Shown in pieces: positions 1 to 10,236 of a stretch of 64,000 nt of DNA. The notes under the pieces are model-generated. The model ran no database searches. It worked only from the letters and a program-made list of their open reading frames with translations, and was not told where the DNA came from. The first letter of the stretch is position 1. Each line of letters starts with the position of its first letter. Origin of the DNA: Aquimarina mycalae (GTDB lineage: Bacteria > Bacteroidota > Bacteroidia > Flavobacteriales > Flavobacteriaceae); NCBI RefSeq assembly GCF_029906345.1, contig NZ_JARYGY010000002.1, positions 525,901 through 589,900 on the forward strand. Reading direction: 5' to 3'. The position numbers were made by a program, and so were the translations under genes.

Positions 1-3000
1 CTGTTAAGTTTTTACTTAATGCATAGTCTGTAGTAAACTTAATTCCATAAATATCTTGTCCAGCGGTTACTTGTGTATTTTCTATATCCAGATATCTAAT
101 AACAGTCTCATTTTGACGAAGTGATAGATCTGCTCTAAAATTAAGATCACTCTTAAGCGTAGTCTTTTTACCAGCTATTCTTGTTACAAATGTCAAATCT
201 TGTACTCTATACCCAAGCCCTATGATATATTCATTCCCTCTTATTTCTGTAAGCAAATTATTATCAAAACTCAGTGATAACGCTCTATCTTTTTTCCATT
301 CTGCAAGAATCTTAATGGAATTCTTCATTTCCATATCTAATCGTATCAATGGACTGAACTGTTCTGTAAGATTAATATTAGCATACAATTCAGGATTTTT
401 AAAATTCCCTCCTTGATCTAATTCATCAGGATTATTAGCATTAAAATCAAGATTCGTTTGGAATTGATTGATTGTATAATTAGCTCGATATCCGTGAGCC
501 ATTGAGAATCGTTTAAATCGCTTTTTAAACCATTTTAGATTCATTAATCCCGTATATTTAATATCCCAGTTAGGCATCGGAACATCCCTAAAAGCACCTT
601 TCTGCACACTTTCTGGATCAGCTCCAGTATATGCAGCAAGAAACGCTGGTAGCAGTACTGCTTGATTTGTTCCTCCTAAGCCATCAGGAAAACCATCACC
701 ATCTGAATCCAAATTGGGGTCAATTCCTCGCTCTAAAGCAAGTCTTCTTGCAATAACAAATCTGTTCTCTCTAAACTCCTCAAAAGTCTCTGAAGTAAAT
801 TCATCACTTTTCTTAAAGGCTGTCTTGATCAATAATGTCGAAATAGTATAGTTCCCAAAAGTATTTGGTGTCAACGATTGATATTCTAAATCACTATCTA
901 CTCTATAATTTTCAGTAAAAGTTTCAGAGTAATTTCTACTTGCACTAATATCAATTTTAAGATCTTTCAGTAAATCAACAGAGGCCTGTATATTAAGTTG
1001 TCTTCCTTCTACTTCTCTATATTGCTGGTTAAAATCTTGAAATAATGTTAGCCAACCATTTCTTGCTGCTATATCTCTTATTTCAGATTGGCTACCAAAA
1101 GTAAATCCAACTGTAGGTTTTAGTGTTCCTACAAATCCAGGTTCTCTCAAATATCCTGGCAAGAAAATACCATTATCCTGCTGGTAATTGACATTGACCT
1201 TTTTTATTGCAGTAACCAAACCAATTAATGTATTATACGCTTTATCACCAACAGTTAGTTTACTGGATCTCTTTTTTGTTCTTTTATTCGCAGCAACAGG
1301 TTTAGCAGTATCTTTTTCTTCTCCTTCTTTTGATGTTTTCTTTTTCTTAGTCTTTTTCCTTCCTGGTTTTTTCTTAGTAAGTCCAACATACTTATACAAG
1401 GTACCCATATCTAAGGAACCATTTACCGTATGTATGTTAGCATTCTGAACGGTATTACCTAAATCAACTATTCCTTCTACATTCCTAAGAGCTTCACTAC
1501 TTTTGGTCCATTGAAAATCCGCAGAATAAGAGTACGTTGCTCTCATGAACTTAAACAAAGGAATCTTATTAAAAGGAATTTCGTAGTTTACTTGCAATTG
1601 TTGACTATGAAAATTAGGGTCTCCTACATCAAAAAGACCGCTCCATACACCAATGCTATCATCCACAATACCTTCCTCATCAATAAAATTCTTTACAATT
1701 CTATTGTTTGCTGATGCAAAACTAAAATTAAGAGATTTTGTTAGATTATAATTGATACCATATTGCCAATCAAATAAGAAGTTACGTTGCTTTAATGTAG
1801 GTGTTGGTATATCACCTACATTTCTAGTTATATCTCTAAATACCTGCTCATTATATTGTCTACTAATATTAGAGTTTACTGAAATACTTGTTGGTAATAG
1901 ATTAAAATTAAAGTCTTTAATCAGATCAAAATATTTACTTTTTCCTAAGAATTTAATTTTTTTGAAAGGCTCAACTTCTTTAGGCTGAAAGCTAAAATCA
2001 TAAGTCCCACCAACACGTACACTTTGATCCAGAGAATTTTCTATCTCAAAATCATGATGATCTGTTTGATTATAAGTCCCTGAAAAGGTAAAGTTTTCTA
2101 CATCATAAGGCATAGGTTTAGCATCACCTGTTCTATCTTTTCGCAATCCAATAACATTAAAACTTTGTCTTTTTGTATAATTAACTGATTGTCTTCTAAT
2201 TCTTTCTTTTTCCTCTGGATCAGTTTCATTATCCAATCTATCCTGTAATTCTAAATCTAAAAATTCTGGATCATATTGCGGAGTTATAAGTTCTTCTCCA
2301 CGACTATAATTAAAAGGAACTTGCACTCCCCACTTCTTAGGTAGTAATTGACCTAGATTTACATTCGTTGTTAAATCATATTGCTTAAGGTCTTCATTAC
2401 TTCTTTCGTTAGGTCCTTGCTCTATTCCTCCAAAACCGATGGTACTAATTCTACCTGAAGCACTTATTGTAGCAAAATCAGCAATGTTAGCATCTAAACT
2501 ACCTACAGCTGCCCAACCTCCTTGATTCTTAAGATCGCTCAAACGCATTTCGTTAAACCAAACCGTCCCTGATTCTGTAGAACCGCTTGGATTTTTAACT
2601 CCAACCATCATTACACGTACATCTCCAAAATTAGGATTTCCTTTTATACCTACTCTCAGGTCATTTGGCCCATTAAAAAAGTTAAGTTCTGTGCTATTTA
2701 ATGCACCATCACCTATAACAGTAGATTTTATTTCTTGAAGAAATTCCAGCGGAAGATTTAACCTATTTGCGGTCGGCCATACATCCTCTGGGTCTCTATC
2801 CGACAAATCAGAAACTTTTAACGGTAGCTCTATCTGATAAAAGTTATTTGTAAAATCGTTACCCATTCTAACAAAAGCAACTAACTCATCATCCAACAAA
2901 CTATTTTGAGCAGGAAGGTTTTCTGCGTGCAAGAACATTTCTAAGTTCTCATATTGACGCATATCCACATTGAAATTCTTATATACACCACGCGAATCAC

Positions 3001-6000
3001 CCGCTTGAAGTTCATTTACTGTTAAAGCCAAAGATCTTTCATCTTCTCTTATCGTGGTATTATTATTAATCAACTCTTCTCTTCTTACTCCTGGAGGTGT
3101 CACATAATTAAAAGTTTCTTCCTCACTAACAGAAGTAACGATTACCTCATTATCTCCAAAAATATTCAATCCACTGGTTGGATCATTTGTAGTATTACCA
3201 ATCTGAATATATCTTCTATAATCTCCACGTACTAGATCAAGCGTTGCAAATCTTAATACTACTGGCTGATCAAAACCAGTAACTACCATCCTCATAAAAC
3301 GAATGGATCTAAAATCACTAATGTTTCGGGCATTTGTTGGCTCATAGATAGGCACTTTAAATCGAATCCATCTTGTTGACCTGTTAACTCCATTCAAAAT
3401 CGTAGTAGTTATCGGTTCAGGTGAATCAGAAATAAATCCCGTACCACCATCATTCCCTACAGACATTCCTGGAAAAATAGGGACTTCATATTCAAAATAA
3501 CTATCTATAGTATTCATTGTATTATCACGGTTCACATCCTCTGCTGTAGGAAAAGTTGTGTTACCACGATCTTCATCAGACACACTTGTTGGAGAGTTTC
3601 CTTGCGTTCCGTTATAATCATTATATCGCTGTACAATACCTCCTTCTCCTTGAAGGAAATATGTATAATTATCATTTGCTGGATCTTCTGTCCCAAAATC
3701 AGGAGAAAAGACAGTAGCTTCCTGAGCGTCATTCAATCCATCATATCCAGCATCTTGGTTCACTCTAGCTTGCCCTTCAGAATCAAACGCATAAATTAAT
3801 GACTGATTTACTGGAACTTGACCAATAGTTCCTGAAGTTGGCGTAAAACCGAGATCAATTTCAGTAGGAAGTCCATTTTCATATTGTTTTCTTCCATCTT
3901 TTAATACATCCTCACTAATATTTCCTAAATGAAAAACAATCGTTCCACTTGTAGCTTCTGTAAGCGGTTCTTGTCCATCACCTGGATCAAAAAACGGATC
4001 CATCAACCAAAACTCAATAAACTCTACATTAGATTGTTCAAAATTTGTAGATGTTAGTTGTCTGGTGATTCCTGCAAAATTCGTTGCTGGATCGGGTTCA
4101 GCCAATCCACTACCTGGAACATATGCTGGGTTGAAATTATAAGGACCACGTTCTGAGGGCCTATAACTTAAATCTAATGGAAATAATGACAGTGTTTGTC
4201 CTGGAGGCCTGTCTGTAACTGGAAAAATCTCATCAATAAAAACTCTTCTTGCAGGGTTAAAATTTATATCTTCATCACTGATTCCGCTTGGTCTGCTGCT
4301 ACTATAGAAGATTGGATCCACTGTATACCATGATAAATCAGCTCTTCTGTATCCAGATTCTATTCCCGTAAGAACAGCATTAGGATCACGATCATCAAAA
4401 CCAATAGGCACACTAGACAGTTCCCAAGACAAAGCTGAACTTACATCAATCTGTGTTTGCGCTCCTTCAAAATCATCAATATAGGTTGTAACTCTACCTC
4501 CAAAATCAGCTCCTTTTGGTGCACCAGCAATCAGATATGCCCCTTCTGTTCTTACAGAAACATTAGACGGAACATCTGTGTCAATATTTGGTAATTTATT
4601 CACCATTCTTGTTAAGAATGGAACTTCTGTAGAATAATTAAGATTAAAACCTAATAATGTATTATTAATTGGTTCAAAATTATAACTTGATTTTTGAGTA
4701 ATGGGTCTTTCATTTAGATTTAAATAAGTACCACCGACAATAAAATTATCACTGAATTTATGTTCTATATTTAATCCTGTAAAACGTTTAGTTTGCTGAC
4801 CGAACACCGCATTATTCTCTGTCGACACTTGAATTGGAGTGTTTGATGCTAATAAGGCTTCATCCAGAATATTTACTCTACCTAATGAATAATTCACCGT
4901 ATAATCAACCCCTTCTTGCAGCGTTCTTCCTCCTGCAGTAACGGTAACAGATCCTTGTGGTACATTAAAAGCTCCTAAAGGAATTCCATCCTGACCAGAA
5001 GATTTATATCTTCCTTTCAACTGGAAATAATTTTTATTAGCTGCCTCTTGCTCAGCTACAATTTTTGTTTGTGTATATAATTCCCTGAATACATACTCTG
5101 TTTGATTTTCATTATAGTTTAGAGGGTTATTATAATCTGCAGGATTTGCGATTCCATCATTATCTAATTTATTAAAAAGATGTTGCCCAAATGGTTCTAC
5201 AGTAGTAAAAATAATTCTTCCATTTTCTGGATCAATTGTCAATCCAGGCACATAATCAAAGAAACCATCACCTGAGCCATCTGCTCCTTGTACTGGGTCA
5301 TTATTTGGATTCAAACGGTCCATATTGAAAACACTCAATAATCTTGTTTCGTTTACATCATCTGGTAATGGTGTTGCTGAGCCTTCTGCTGCTACAATAT
5401 AATTAACTGGAGAAGGGTTTGAGTATACAATATTTAATCTAAAATCATTAGAATCCAATCTAAAAGCACCTGTGTTATAGATATTTTTCATCATAAGATC
5501 CCACATTGGTAGATCTACACTGGTAATTGGGCTCTTTAGCATTTTTACTACCAAACTCTGACTAGAACCTATCTCTACACCACTTCCAGAATTATCCCCA
5601 ATTGTAGCATCTACACCATCATTGGCAAATTCTCCTACTTGATACACTTGTCCACCTACGGTATATTGAAACGCTACCGCTAGGACCTCATCATTATTTA
5701 ATCGTTGGTTTAAAGAGATATATCCCAATTGGGTATTTAGCGTATACTCGTTGACATTTAATTGCCTGGCATTTTCTAACACCGCATAATCGAAGCCTTC
5801 ATTAAACCCAGCGATAGGTCCTACAAAACCTTGTTGTACCGTTGATATTTGACGTACTGCATCTGTAACAGGTCCTGTGGGTCCAATATCAAAAGGATCC
5901 AGATCATTATTCCCATTATCAGGGAATGATCCAGCGGGAGAATTAAATAATGACGCAGGAATTGTAAAATTACCTGCAATAGGTGACTCTCCTAAATCCT

Positions 6001-7060
6001 GAATAGCAACTATGTTTCTAGCATCTGTTAATGTCTGAGCACTAGTAGCTCTGTTTGTTATCCATACTTCTATTCTTGTAATCTGTATGTTGTTATTAAT
6101 AAAGGGATAATTTAATAAAGCTTCATCATAATTATCTCTAAAGTAATGTGCTAAAAAGTAGTGTCTGTTTTCGTCATATTTTGATGCATAAATCTCAAAG
6201 TCCTCTACCGTTCCTCCGCCTTCTACATTTACCGATCTGGTTTCTGATCTTTGTTCTGAATATACAGCGGTAACACTAGTTTTACCAAACTGCAATCCTA
6301 ACTTAGCACCAAAAAGACTTTGTGATCCCTGAATTAAAGAATTATTAATCGGCATTGTTACATTACCAATCTCTATACTTCGAATAATATCATCTTCTGT
6401 TGGGGTATATTCTAATTTTATTTGGTTTTGAAAATCAAAAGTAGATTCTGTATCATAATTAGCTGTTATCTGAAGTCTTTTACCAACTTTCCCTAACAAA
6501 CTTAAACTGATTCTTTGATCAAAATCAAAGGTAAAATTACTTCTGTTTCTAGGAGAAAATGCGGGGTTATCTTGTTTTGTATACAAGATCCCTAAATCCA
6601 TTTCTACAGATCCTTGTGGGATTATTTCAATCGCATCCCCACCAAATATAGATTCGAAAAATTCAGAACGCACGTAAAAAATAGGAAGAAGATTTTTACG
6701 TTTTTCTTCGCTACCATCAGTTTTTCCGCTAAAAGCGCTAATTTTTTCTTTAAAATAATTTCTTCTTTGTTCTTCTTCAACCAGCGTTTCAAATTCTTCT
6801 GGAGTTAAAAAAAGAGGGTATCGCACATTAAACTGCCCTAACATTTCTCGATAAATATATCGATTCGTTACTGGGTCATATTCGTATTTTGAGACAATAC
6901 TATTGGGATCTGGCAAGGAAATCTCACCCAGTGAAAATGTTGTACTCGTAGAATCTCTAACGGTTTCATTTTCCTGACCGAAAAGCACTCCACCATAAAG
7001 TGCGATTAAACAAACTATTCTTTTTAAAAATTTAGAATGTAACGGATGTAATGAGCTCAA
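1..7060 (-). CDS. sprA: SprA, type IX secretion/gliding outer-membrane translocon (3' end missing)
   Basis: SprA forms the very large outer-membrane channel of the type IX secretion system, which exports adhesins and enzymes and supports gliding. The frame is open for about 2,353 codons and leaves the window at its left edge; the family is usually about 2,300-2,500 residues, so only a C-terminal piece is missing. The start is set at TTG 7060: an in-frame stop lies shortly upstream, and no ATG precedes the signal-peptide-like segment (residues about 12-29, ending FGQ). The product is rich in aromatic/polar beta-strand segments and has many calcium-site-like DxDxDG stretches such as DPNLDSDGDGFPDG. 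A Lys/Arg-rich linker lies near 1270-1380. It follows ruvA by 5 bp and is probably cotranscribed with it. The family call is firm; the exact start is less so. Confidence 0.93.
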   Translation of the reverse strand, partial: MSSLHPLHSKFLKRIVCLIALYGGVLFGQENETVRDSTSTTFSLGEISLPDPNSIVSKYEYDPVTNRYIYREMLGQFNVRYPLFLTPEEFETLVEEEQRRNYFKEKISAFSGKTDGSEEKRKNLLPIFYVRSEFFESIFGGDAIEIIPQGSVEMDLGILYTKQDNPAFSPRNRSNFTFDFDQRISLSLLGKVGKRLQITANYDTESTFDFQNQIKLEYTPTEDDIIRSIEIGNVTMPINNSLIQGSQSLFGAKLGLQFGKTSVTAVYSEQRSETRSVNVEGGGTVEDFEIYASKYDENRHYFLAHYFRDNYDEALLNYPFINNNIQITRIEVWITNRATSAQTLTDARNIVAIQDLGESPIAGNFTIPASLFNSPAGSFPDNGNNDLDPFDIGPTGPVTDAVRQISTVQQGFVGPIAGFNEGFDYAVLENARQLNVNEYTLNTQLGYISLNQRLNNDEVLAVAFQYTVGGQVYQVGEFANDGVDATIGDNSGSGVEIGSSQSLVVKMLKSPITSVDLPMWDLMMKNIYNTGAFRLDSNDFRLNIVYSNPSPVNYIVAAEGSATPLPDDVNETRLLSVFNMDRLNPNNDPVQGADGSGDGFFDYVPGLTIDPENGRIIFTTVEPFGQHLFNKLDNDGIANPADYNNPLNYNENQTEYVFRELYTQTKIVAEQEAANKNYFQLKGRYKSSGQDGIPLGAFNVPQGSVTVTAGGRTLQEGVDYTVNYSLGRVNILDEALLASNTPIQVSTENNAVFGQQTKRFTGLNIEHKFSDNFIVGGTYLNLNERPITQKSSYNFEPINNTLLGFNLNYSTEVPFLTRMVNKLPNIDTDVPSNVSVRTEGAYLIAGAPKGADFGGRVTTYIDDFEGAQTQIDVSSALSWELSSVPIGFDDRDPNAVLTGIESGYRRADLSWYTVDPIFYSSSRPSGISDEDINFNPARRVFIDEIFPVTDRPPGQTLSLFPLDLSYRPSERGPYNFNPAYVPGSGLAEPDPATNFAGITRQLTSTNFEQSNVEFIEFWLMDPFFDPGDGQEPLTEATSGTIVFHLGNISEDVLKDGRKQYENGLPTEIDLGFTPTSGTIGQVPVNQSLIYAFDSEGQARVNQDAGYDGLNDAQEATVFSPDFGTEDPANDNYTYFLQGEGGIVQRYNDYNGTQGNSPTSVSDEDRGNTTFPTAEDVNRDNTMNTIDSYFEYEVPIFPGMSVGNDGGTGFISDSPEPITTTILNGVNRSTRWIRFKVPIYEPTNARNISDFRSIRFMRMVVTGFDQPVVLRFATLDLVRGDYRRYIQIGNTTNDPTSGLNIFGDNEVIVTSVSEEETFNYVTPPGVRREELINNNTTIREDERSLALTVNELQAGDSRGVYKNFNVDMRQYENLEMFLHAENLPAQNSLLDDELVAFVRMGNDFTNNFYQIELPLKVSDLSDRDPEDVWPTANRLNLPLEFLQEIKSTVIGDGALNSTELNFFNGPNDLRVGIKGNPNFGDVRVMMVGVKNPSGSTESGTVWFNEMRLSDLKNQGGWAAVGSLDANIADFATISASGRISTIGFGGIEQGPNERSNEDLKQYDLTTNVNLGQLLPKKWGVQVPFNYSRGEELITPQYDPEFLDLELQDRLDNETDPEEKERIRRQSVNYTKRQSFNVIGLRKDRTGDAKPMPYDVENFTFSGTYNQTDHHDFEIENSLDQSVRVGGTYDFSFQPKEVEPFKKIKFLGKSKYFDLIKDFNFNLLPTSISVNSNISRQYNEQVFRDITRNVGDIPTPTLKQRNFLFDWQYGINYNLTKSLNFSFASANNRIVKNFIDEEGIVDDSIGVWSGLFDVGDPNFHSQQLQVNYEIPFNKIPLFKFMRATYSYSADFQWTKSSEALRNVEGIVDLGNTVQNANIHTVNGSLDMGTLYKYVGLTKKKPGRKKTKKKKTSKEGEEKDTAKPVAANKRTKKRSSKLTVGDKAYNTLIGLVTAIKKVNVNYQQDNGIFLPGYLREPGFVGTLKPTVGFTFGSQSEIRDIAARNGWLTLFQDFNQQYREVEGRQLNIQASVDLLKDLKIDISASRNYSETFTENYRVDSDLEYQSLTPNTFGNYTISTLLIKTAFKKSDEFTSETFEEFRENRFVIARRLALERGIDPNLDSDGDGFPDGLGGTNQAVLLPAFLAAYTGADPESVQKGAFRDVPMPNWDIKYTGLMNLKWFKKRFKRFSMAHGYRANYTINQFQTNLDFNANNPDELDQGGNFKNPELYANINLTEQFSPLIRLDMEMKNSIKILAEWKKDRALSLSFDNNLLTEIRGNEYIIGLGYRVQDLTFVTRIAGKKTTLKSDLNFRADLSLRQNETVIRYLDIENTQVTAGQDIYGIKFTTDYALSKNLT

Positions 7061-7065
7061 TGCTT

Positions 7066-7647
7066 TTATAAATTTTTTAGTGCTTGTTTAATAATATTTT
7101 CTACAGTTTCGGTGGGGCTATCTCTTAGAATTTTATCGACAACTTTTTCAGCTTGTTTTCTATTAAATCCAAGGGTTTCTAATGCAGATAACGCTTCATC
7201 TTTATTAGTATTGTTTTGGGATACAGAAAGTTCATCAATATTATAAACTTTAAGAATTTTATCTTTTAAATCAATAATTACTCTTTGTGCTGTTTTTGCA
7301 CCAATTCCCTTAATCGATTGTATCGTTGCCACATCACTGGAAGCAATAGCATCTTTAACCTGATCTGGGTGCAAAGATGATAACATTGTTCTTGCAGTGC
7401 TTGCGCCGATTCCTGAAACAGAAATTAAAAGTCTAAAAATTTCTCGTTCTAATTTTTCAGCAAAACCAAATAAAGTATGAGAGTCCTCTTTTACTTGAAG
7501 GTGTGTATAAAGCTTTAAAACTTCTTGATCAGGAATAAGAGAAAAGGTATGTAATGAAATGTGTAAAAAATACCCAACTCCATTGCAATCTATTATTACA
7601 TCAGTAGGATTTTTTTCTACCAGTCGCCCCTTGATTTGTGTAATCAT
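7066..7647 (-). CDS. ruvA: Holliday junction DNA helicase subunit RuvA
   Basis: RuvA binds four-way Holliday junctions as a tetramer and loads the RuvB motor during recombination repair. The protein is 193 residues, the usual length. It opens MITQIKGRLVEK (OB-fold domain I). It has two helix-hairpin-helix segments, LISVSGIGASTARTML near residue 75 and IQSIKGIGAKTAQRVI near residue 109. A C-terminal UBA-like domain III ends EALSALETLGFNRKQAEKVV and so on. ATG at 7647 is preceded by a TACTTTTG -7 box. sprA follows 5 bp downstream, a pairing often seen in Flavobacteriia, so a two-gene transcript is likely. ruvB is separate, about 20 kb away. Confidence 0.97.
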   Translation of the reverse strand: MITQIKGRLVEKNPTDVIIDCNGVGYFLHISLHTFSLIPDQEVLKLYTHLQVKEDSHTLFGFAEKLEREIFRLLISVSGIGASTARTMLSSLHPDQVKDAIASSDVATIQSIKGIGAKTAQRVIIDLKDKILKVYNIDELSVSQNNTNKDEALSALETLGFNRKQAEKVVDKILRDSPTETVENIIKQALKNL

Positions 7648-7670
7648 CTGTTAATTGGATATTAAGCATC

Positions 7671-7678
7671 CAAAAGTA
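7671..7678 (-). promoter_or_regulatory. Bacteroidota -7 box for ruvA-sprA
   Basis: The minus strand reads TACTTTTG here, matching the Bacteroidota -7 consensus TAnnTTTG. It lies 23 bp upstream of the ruvA ATG, implying a short leader. No clean TTTG -33 box is seen at the expected distance. Confidence 0.5.
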
Positions 7679-7708
7679 ATAAAATTATACTACAATATGA
7701 CTTAAAAA

Positions 7709-7745
7709 AATAAGCTTCAAAAACTGCTCATTTTTGAAGCTTATT
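7709..7745 (-). terminator. Intrinsic terminator after maeB
   Basis: A perfect 15-bp inverted repeat (arms 7709-7723 and 7731-7745, 7-nt loop) lies 41 bp past the maeB stop. On the minus strand it is followed by a run of seven T. It separates maeB from ruvA. Confidence 0.88.
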
Positions 7746-7785
7746 ATATCATTAATATTTGGATGTAAAATCCTATATTTCATCT

Positions 7786-10098
7786 CTATATCTCATTGGA
7801 AACCAACGAAAACATTTCTTTTTCTCTTTTTTCCTTTTCTTGCGCATCAATAACTGCAACTGCTGCAACGTTTACCATTTCTTCAACACTTGCACCTAAT
7901 TGAAGAATATGAACTGGTTTTTTCATTCCCATCATAATTGGACCAATAGACTCAGAATTATTTAATTCTTTCAACATTTTATAGGTACTGTTTGCAGAAT
8001 CCAAATTAGGAAAAACCAAGGTGTTTACTTTACGTCCATTTAGTTTAGAAAATGGAAACTTATCCTTACGCATTTCTCTATTTAATGCAAAATCCATCTG
8101 TAATTCTCCATCAACAATTAGATTCGGATAATAACGATGTAGATATGAAACTGCATCTTTTACTTTAGAAGCATTAGGATGCTTAGATGACCCAAAATTA
8201 GCATATGATATCATAGCAATTACTGGATCTACTCCAAACATTTCTACTGTTCTGGCTGTCATCTGTGCTATCTTTGCCAATTCTTTTGACGAAGGATCTA
8301 TGTTAATAGAAGTATCACTAATAAACAAAGGTCCTTTATTAGTCATCATTACGTTCATAGTCGCAATACGAGTTGCTCCTTTTGCTAATCCAATAAGTTC
8401 AAATATTGGTTTCAACACTGTTGGATAACTACGTGAATATCCTGAAAGCAACGCGTCTGCATCTCCTTCATTAACCATCATCGCTGCAAAATAATTACGT
8501 TCGCGCATTAATCGTTGCGCGCCATACTTAGTTATTCCCTTTCTACTATTATCTTTCCAATATTTTTCTGCGTATCTATTTTTTCGTTCAATTTCTTCAT
8601 CTGCTTTAGGGTCAATAATAGTAACACCTTTCGAGTCAAAATCAAGCTCTTTCATCAACTCAATTATAACATCTTTTCGCCCTAATAATACTGGAAAAGC
8701 AATCCCTTCTTCTTTAACAGTTTGTGCTGCTTTCAATACATCTAAATGATCTCCTTCGGCAAAAACAACCCTCTTAGGGCTTCGTTTTGCTCTATCCATC
8801 AATAGTCTTACCAACTTATTGTCATTACCCATTCTTTCGAGTAACTCATCTTCATACTTATCCCAATCTTCAATTGGCTCTGTAGCAATACCGCTTTCTA
8901 TAGCTGCTTTTGCTACTGCAGGCGGCACTTTAGCAATTAGTCTTGGGTCAAAAGGTTTTGGTATAATATATTCTCTTCCAAAATTAAGTCTGGTTTCACC
9001 ATACGCTATATTCACTTGTTCTGGAACTGGTTCTTTAGCTAAATCTGCCAATGCTTTTACAGCTGCCATTTTCATGGCTTCATTAATACCTGTTGCTCTA
9101 ACATCCAAAGCTCCTCTAAAAATAAATGGAAATCCTAATACATTATTAACTTGATTAGGATGATCACTTCTTCCTGTAGCCATTATAATATCCTTTCTCG
9201 TTTTTATAGCGAGATCATATTTTATTTCGGGATCAGGATTTGCCATAGCAAATACAATTGGATCATCAGCCATGGTAAGCAGCATTTCTGGCTCTACCAA
9301 ATTGGCCATAGACAAACCAATAAATACATCCGCATCTTTCATTGCATCTTCTAATGTATCCAGATCACGATCCGTTGCAAACTCAGCTTTTTCTTGAGTA
9401 AGGTTTTCTCTATCCTTTCGGATTACACCCTTACTATCTGTCATTACTATGTTTTCGGCTTTTGCTCCAAAGGCTTTATACAATCTTGTACAAGAAACCG
9501 CTGCTGCTCCTGCACCACTGACTACTATTTTTACTTTATCGATATCTTTTTTAGCTATTTCTAAAGCATTTAACAGAGCCGCCGCAGAAATAATAGCAGT
9601 TCCGTGTTGATCATCATGCATCACGGGAATATCTAATTCTTCTTTTAGACGTCTTTCGATTTCAAAGGCTTCTGGTGCTTTGATATCCTCAAGATTAATT
9701 CCTCCAAATGTTGGTGCTATATTCTTTACTGTTTCAATAAAGGCATCAACATCTTTAGTATCCACCTCAATATCGAATACATCTATATCAGCAAAAATTT
9801 TAAACAATAATCCTTTACCTTCCATTACAGGCTTGGATGCTTCTGGGCCGATATCACCTAATCCTAAAACCGCTGTACCATTAGATATTACAGCTACTAA
9901 GTTACCTTTGGCAGTATACTTATATGCATTTGAAATATCTTTTTCAATTTCTAAACAAGGTTCTGCTACTCCAGGAGAATATGCCAATGACAAATCTCTT
10001 TGTGTAGCATATTTTTTGGTAGGTACTACTTTGATTTTACCGGGAGTAGGTTTTGCGTGATAAATTAACGCTTCTCTTCGTTTGCTTTCGATACTCAT
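7786..10098 (-). CDS. maeB: NADP-type malic enzyme with C-terminal phosphotransacetylase-like domain
   Basis: Malic enzyme oxidatively decarboxylates malate to pyruvate with NAD(P)H formation, linking the TCA cycle to pyruvate and supplying reductant in the cytoplasm. At 770 residues this is the long MaeB type. The malic domain covers roughly residues 1-430, with the family segment SLAYSPGVAEPC near residue 35, DDQHGTA near 162 and the Rossmann glycine motif VVSGAGAAA near 193. A phosphate acetyltransferase-like domain fills the rest (AKRSPKRVVFAEGDH to the end). In characterised MaeB proteins this second domain is regulatory (acetyl-CoA sensing) rather than a working Pta; that is family knowledge. 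ATG at 10098 follows a TACCTTTG promoter box. It is monocistronic, with its own promoter and terminator. Confidence 0.96.
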   Translation of the reverse strand: MSIESKRREALIYHAKPTPGKIKVVPTKKYATQRDLSLAYSPGVAEPCLEIEKDISNAYKYTAKGNLVAVISNGTAVLGLGDIGPEASKPVMEGKGLLFKIFADIDVFDIEVDTKDVDAFIETVKNIAPTFGGINLEDIKAPEAFEIERRLKEELDIPVMHDDQHGTAIISAAALLNALEIAKKDIDKVKIVVSGAGAAAVSCTRLYKAFGAKAENIVMTDSKGVIRKDRENLTQEKAEFATDRDLDTLEDAMKDADVFIGLSMANLVEPEMLLTMADDPIVFAMANPDPEIKYDLAIKTRKDIIMATGRSDHPNQVNNVLGFPFIFRGALDVRATGINEAMKMAAVKALADLAKEPVPEQVNIAYGETRLNFGREYIIPKPFDPRLIAKVPPAVAKAAIESGIATEPIEDWDKYEDELLERMGNDNKLVRLLMDRAKRSPKRVVFAEGDHLDVLKAAQTVKEEGIAFPVLLGRKDVIIELMKELDFDSKGVTIIDPKADEEIERKNRYAEKYWKDNSRKGITKYGAQRLMRERNYFAAMMVNEGDADALLSGYSRSYPTVLKPIFELIGLAKGATRIATMNVMMTNKGPLFISDTSINIDPSSKELAKIAQMTARTVEMFGVDPVIAMISYANFGSSKHPNASKVKDAVSYLHRYYPNLIVDGELQMDFALNREMRKDKFPFSKLNGRKVNTLVFPNLDSANSTYKMLKELNNSESIGPIMMGMKKPVHILQLGASVEEMVNVAAVAVIDAQEKEKREKEMFSLVSNEI

Positions 10099-10124
10099 AC
10101 TAAATCAATAAATTGTGTGCAATA

Positions 10125-10132
10125 CAAAGGTA
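10125..10132 (-). promoter_or_regulatory. Bacteroidota -7 box for maeB
   Basis: TACCTTTG on the minus strand, 26 bp upstream of the maeB ATG. A TTTTG stands about 17 bp further upstream (10150-10154), slightly closer than the usual 19-bp spacing. Confidence 0.55.
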
Positions 10133-10236
10133 CAAGTCTGTTCGAGATGCAAAAGGCAAAACACAGTAATCTTCAAAAAAATTGAAACTTCAGAAAAGTT
10201 ATTGTCTTTTTAAGAAATGTATTGTGAATTTATCAA

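Noticed and set aside
1188-1448. Plus-strand frame of 86 codons inside sprA
   Set aside because: It lies opposite the continuous SprA frame, and its hydrophobic run is the antisense of the Lys-rich linker.
8819-9154. Plus-strand frame of 111 codons opposite maeB
   Set aside because: It is antisense to conserved malic-enzyme sequence, with no signal or family of its own.
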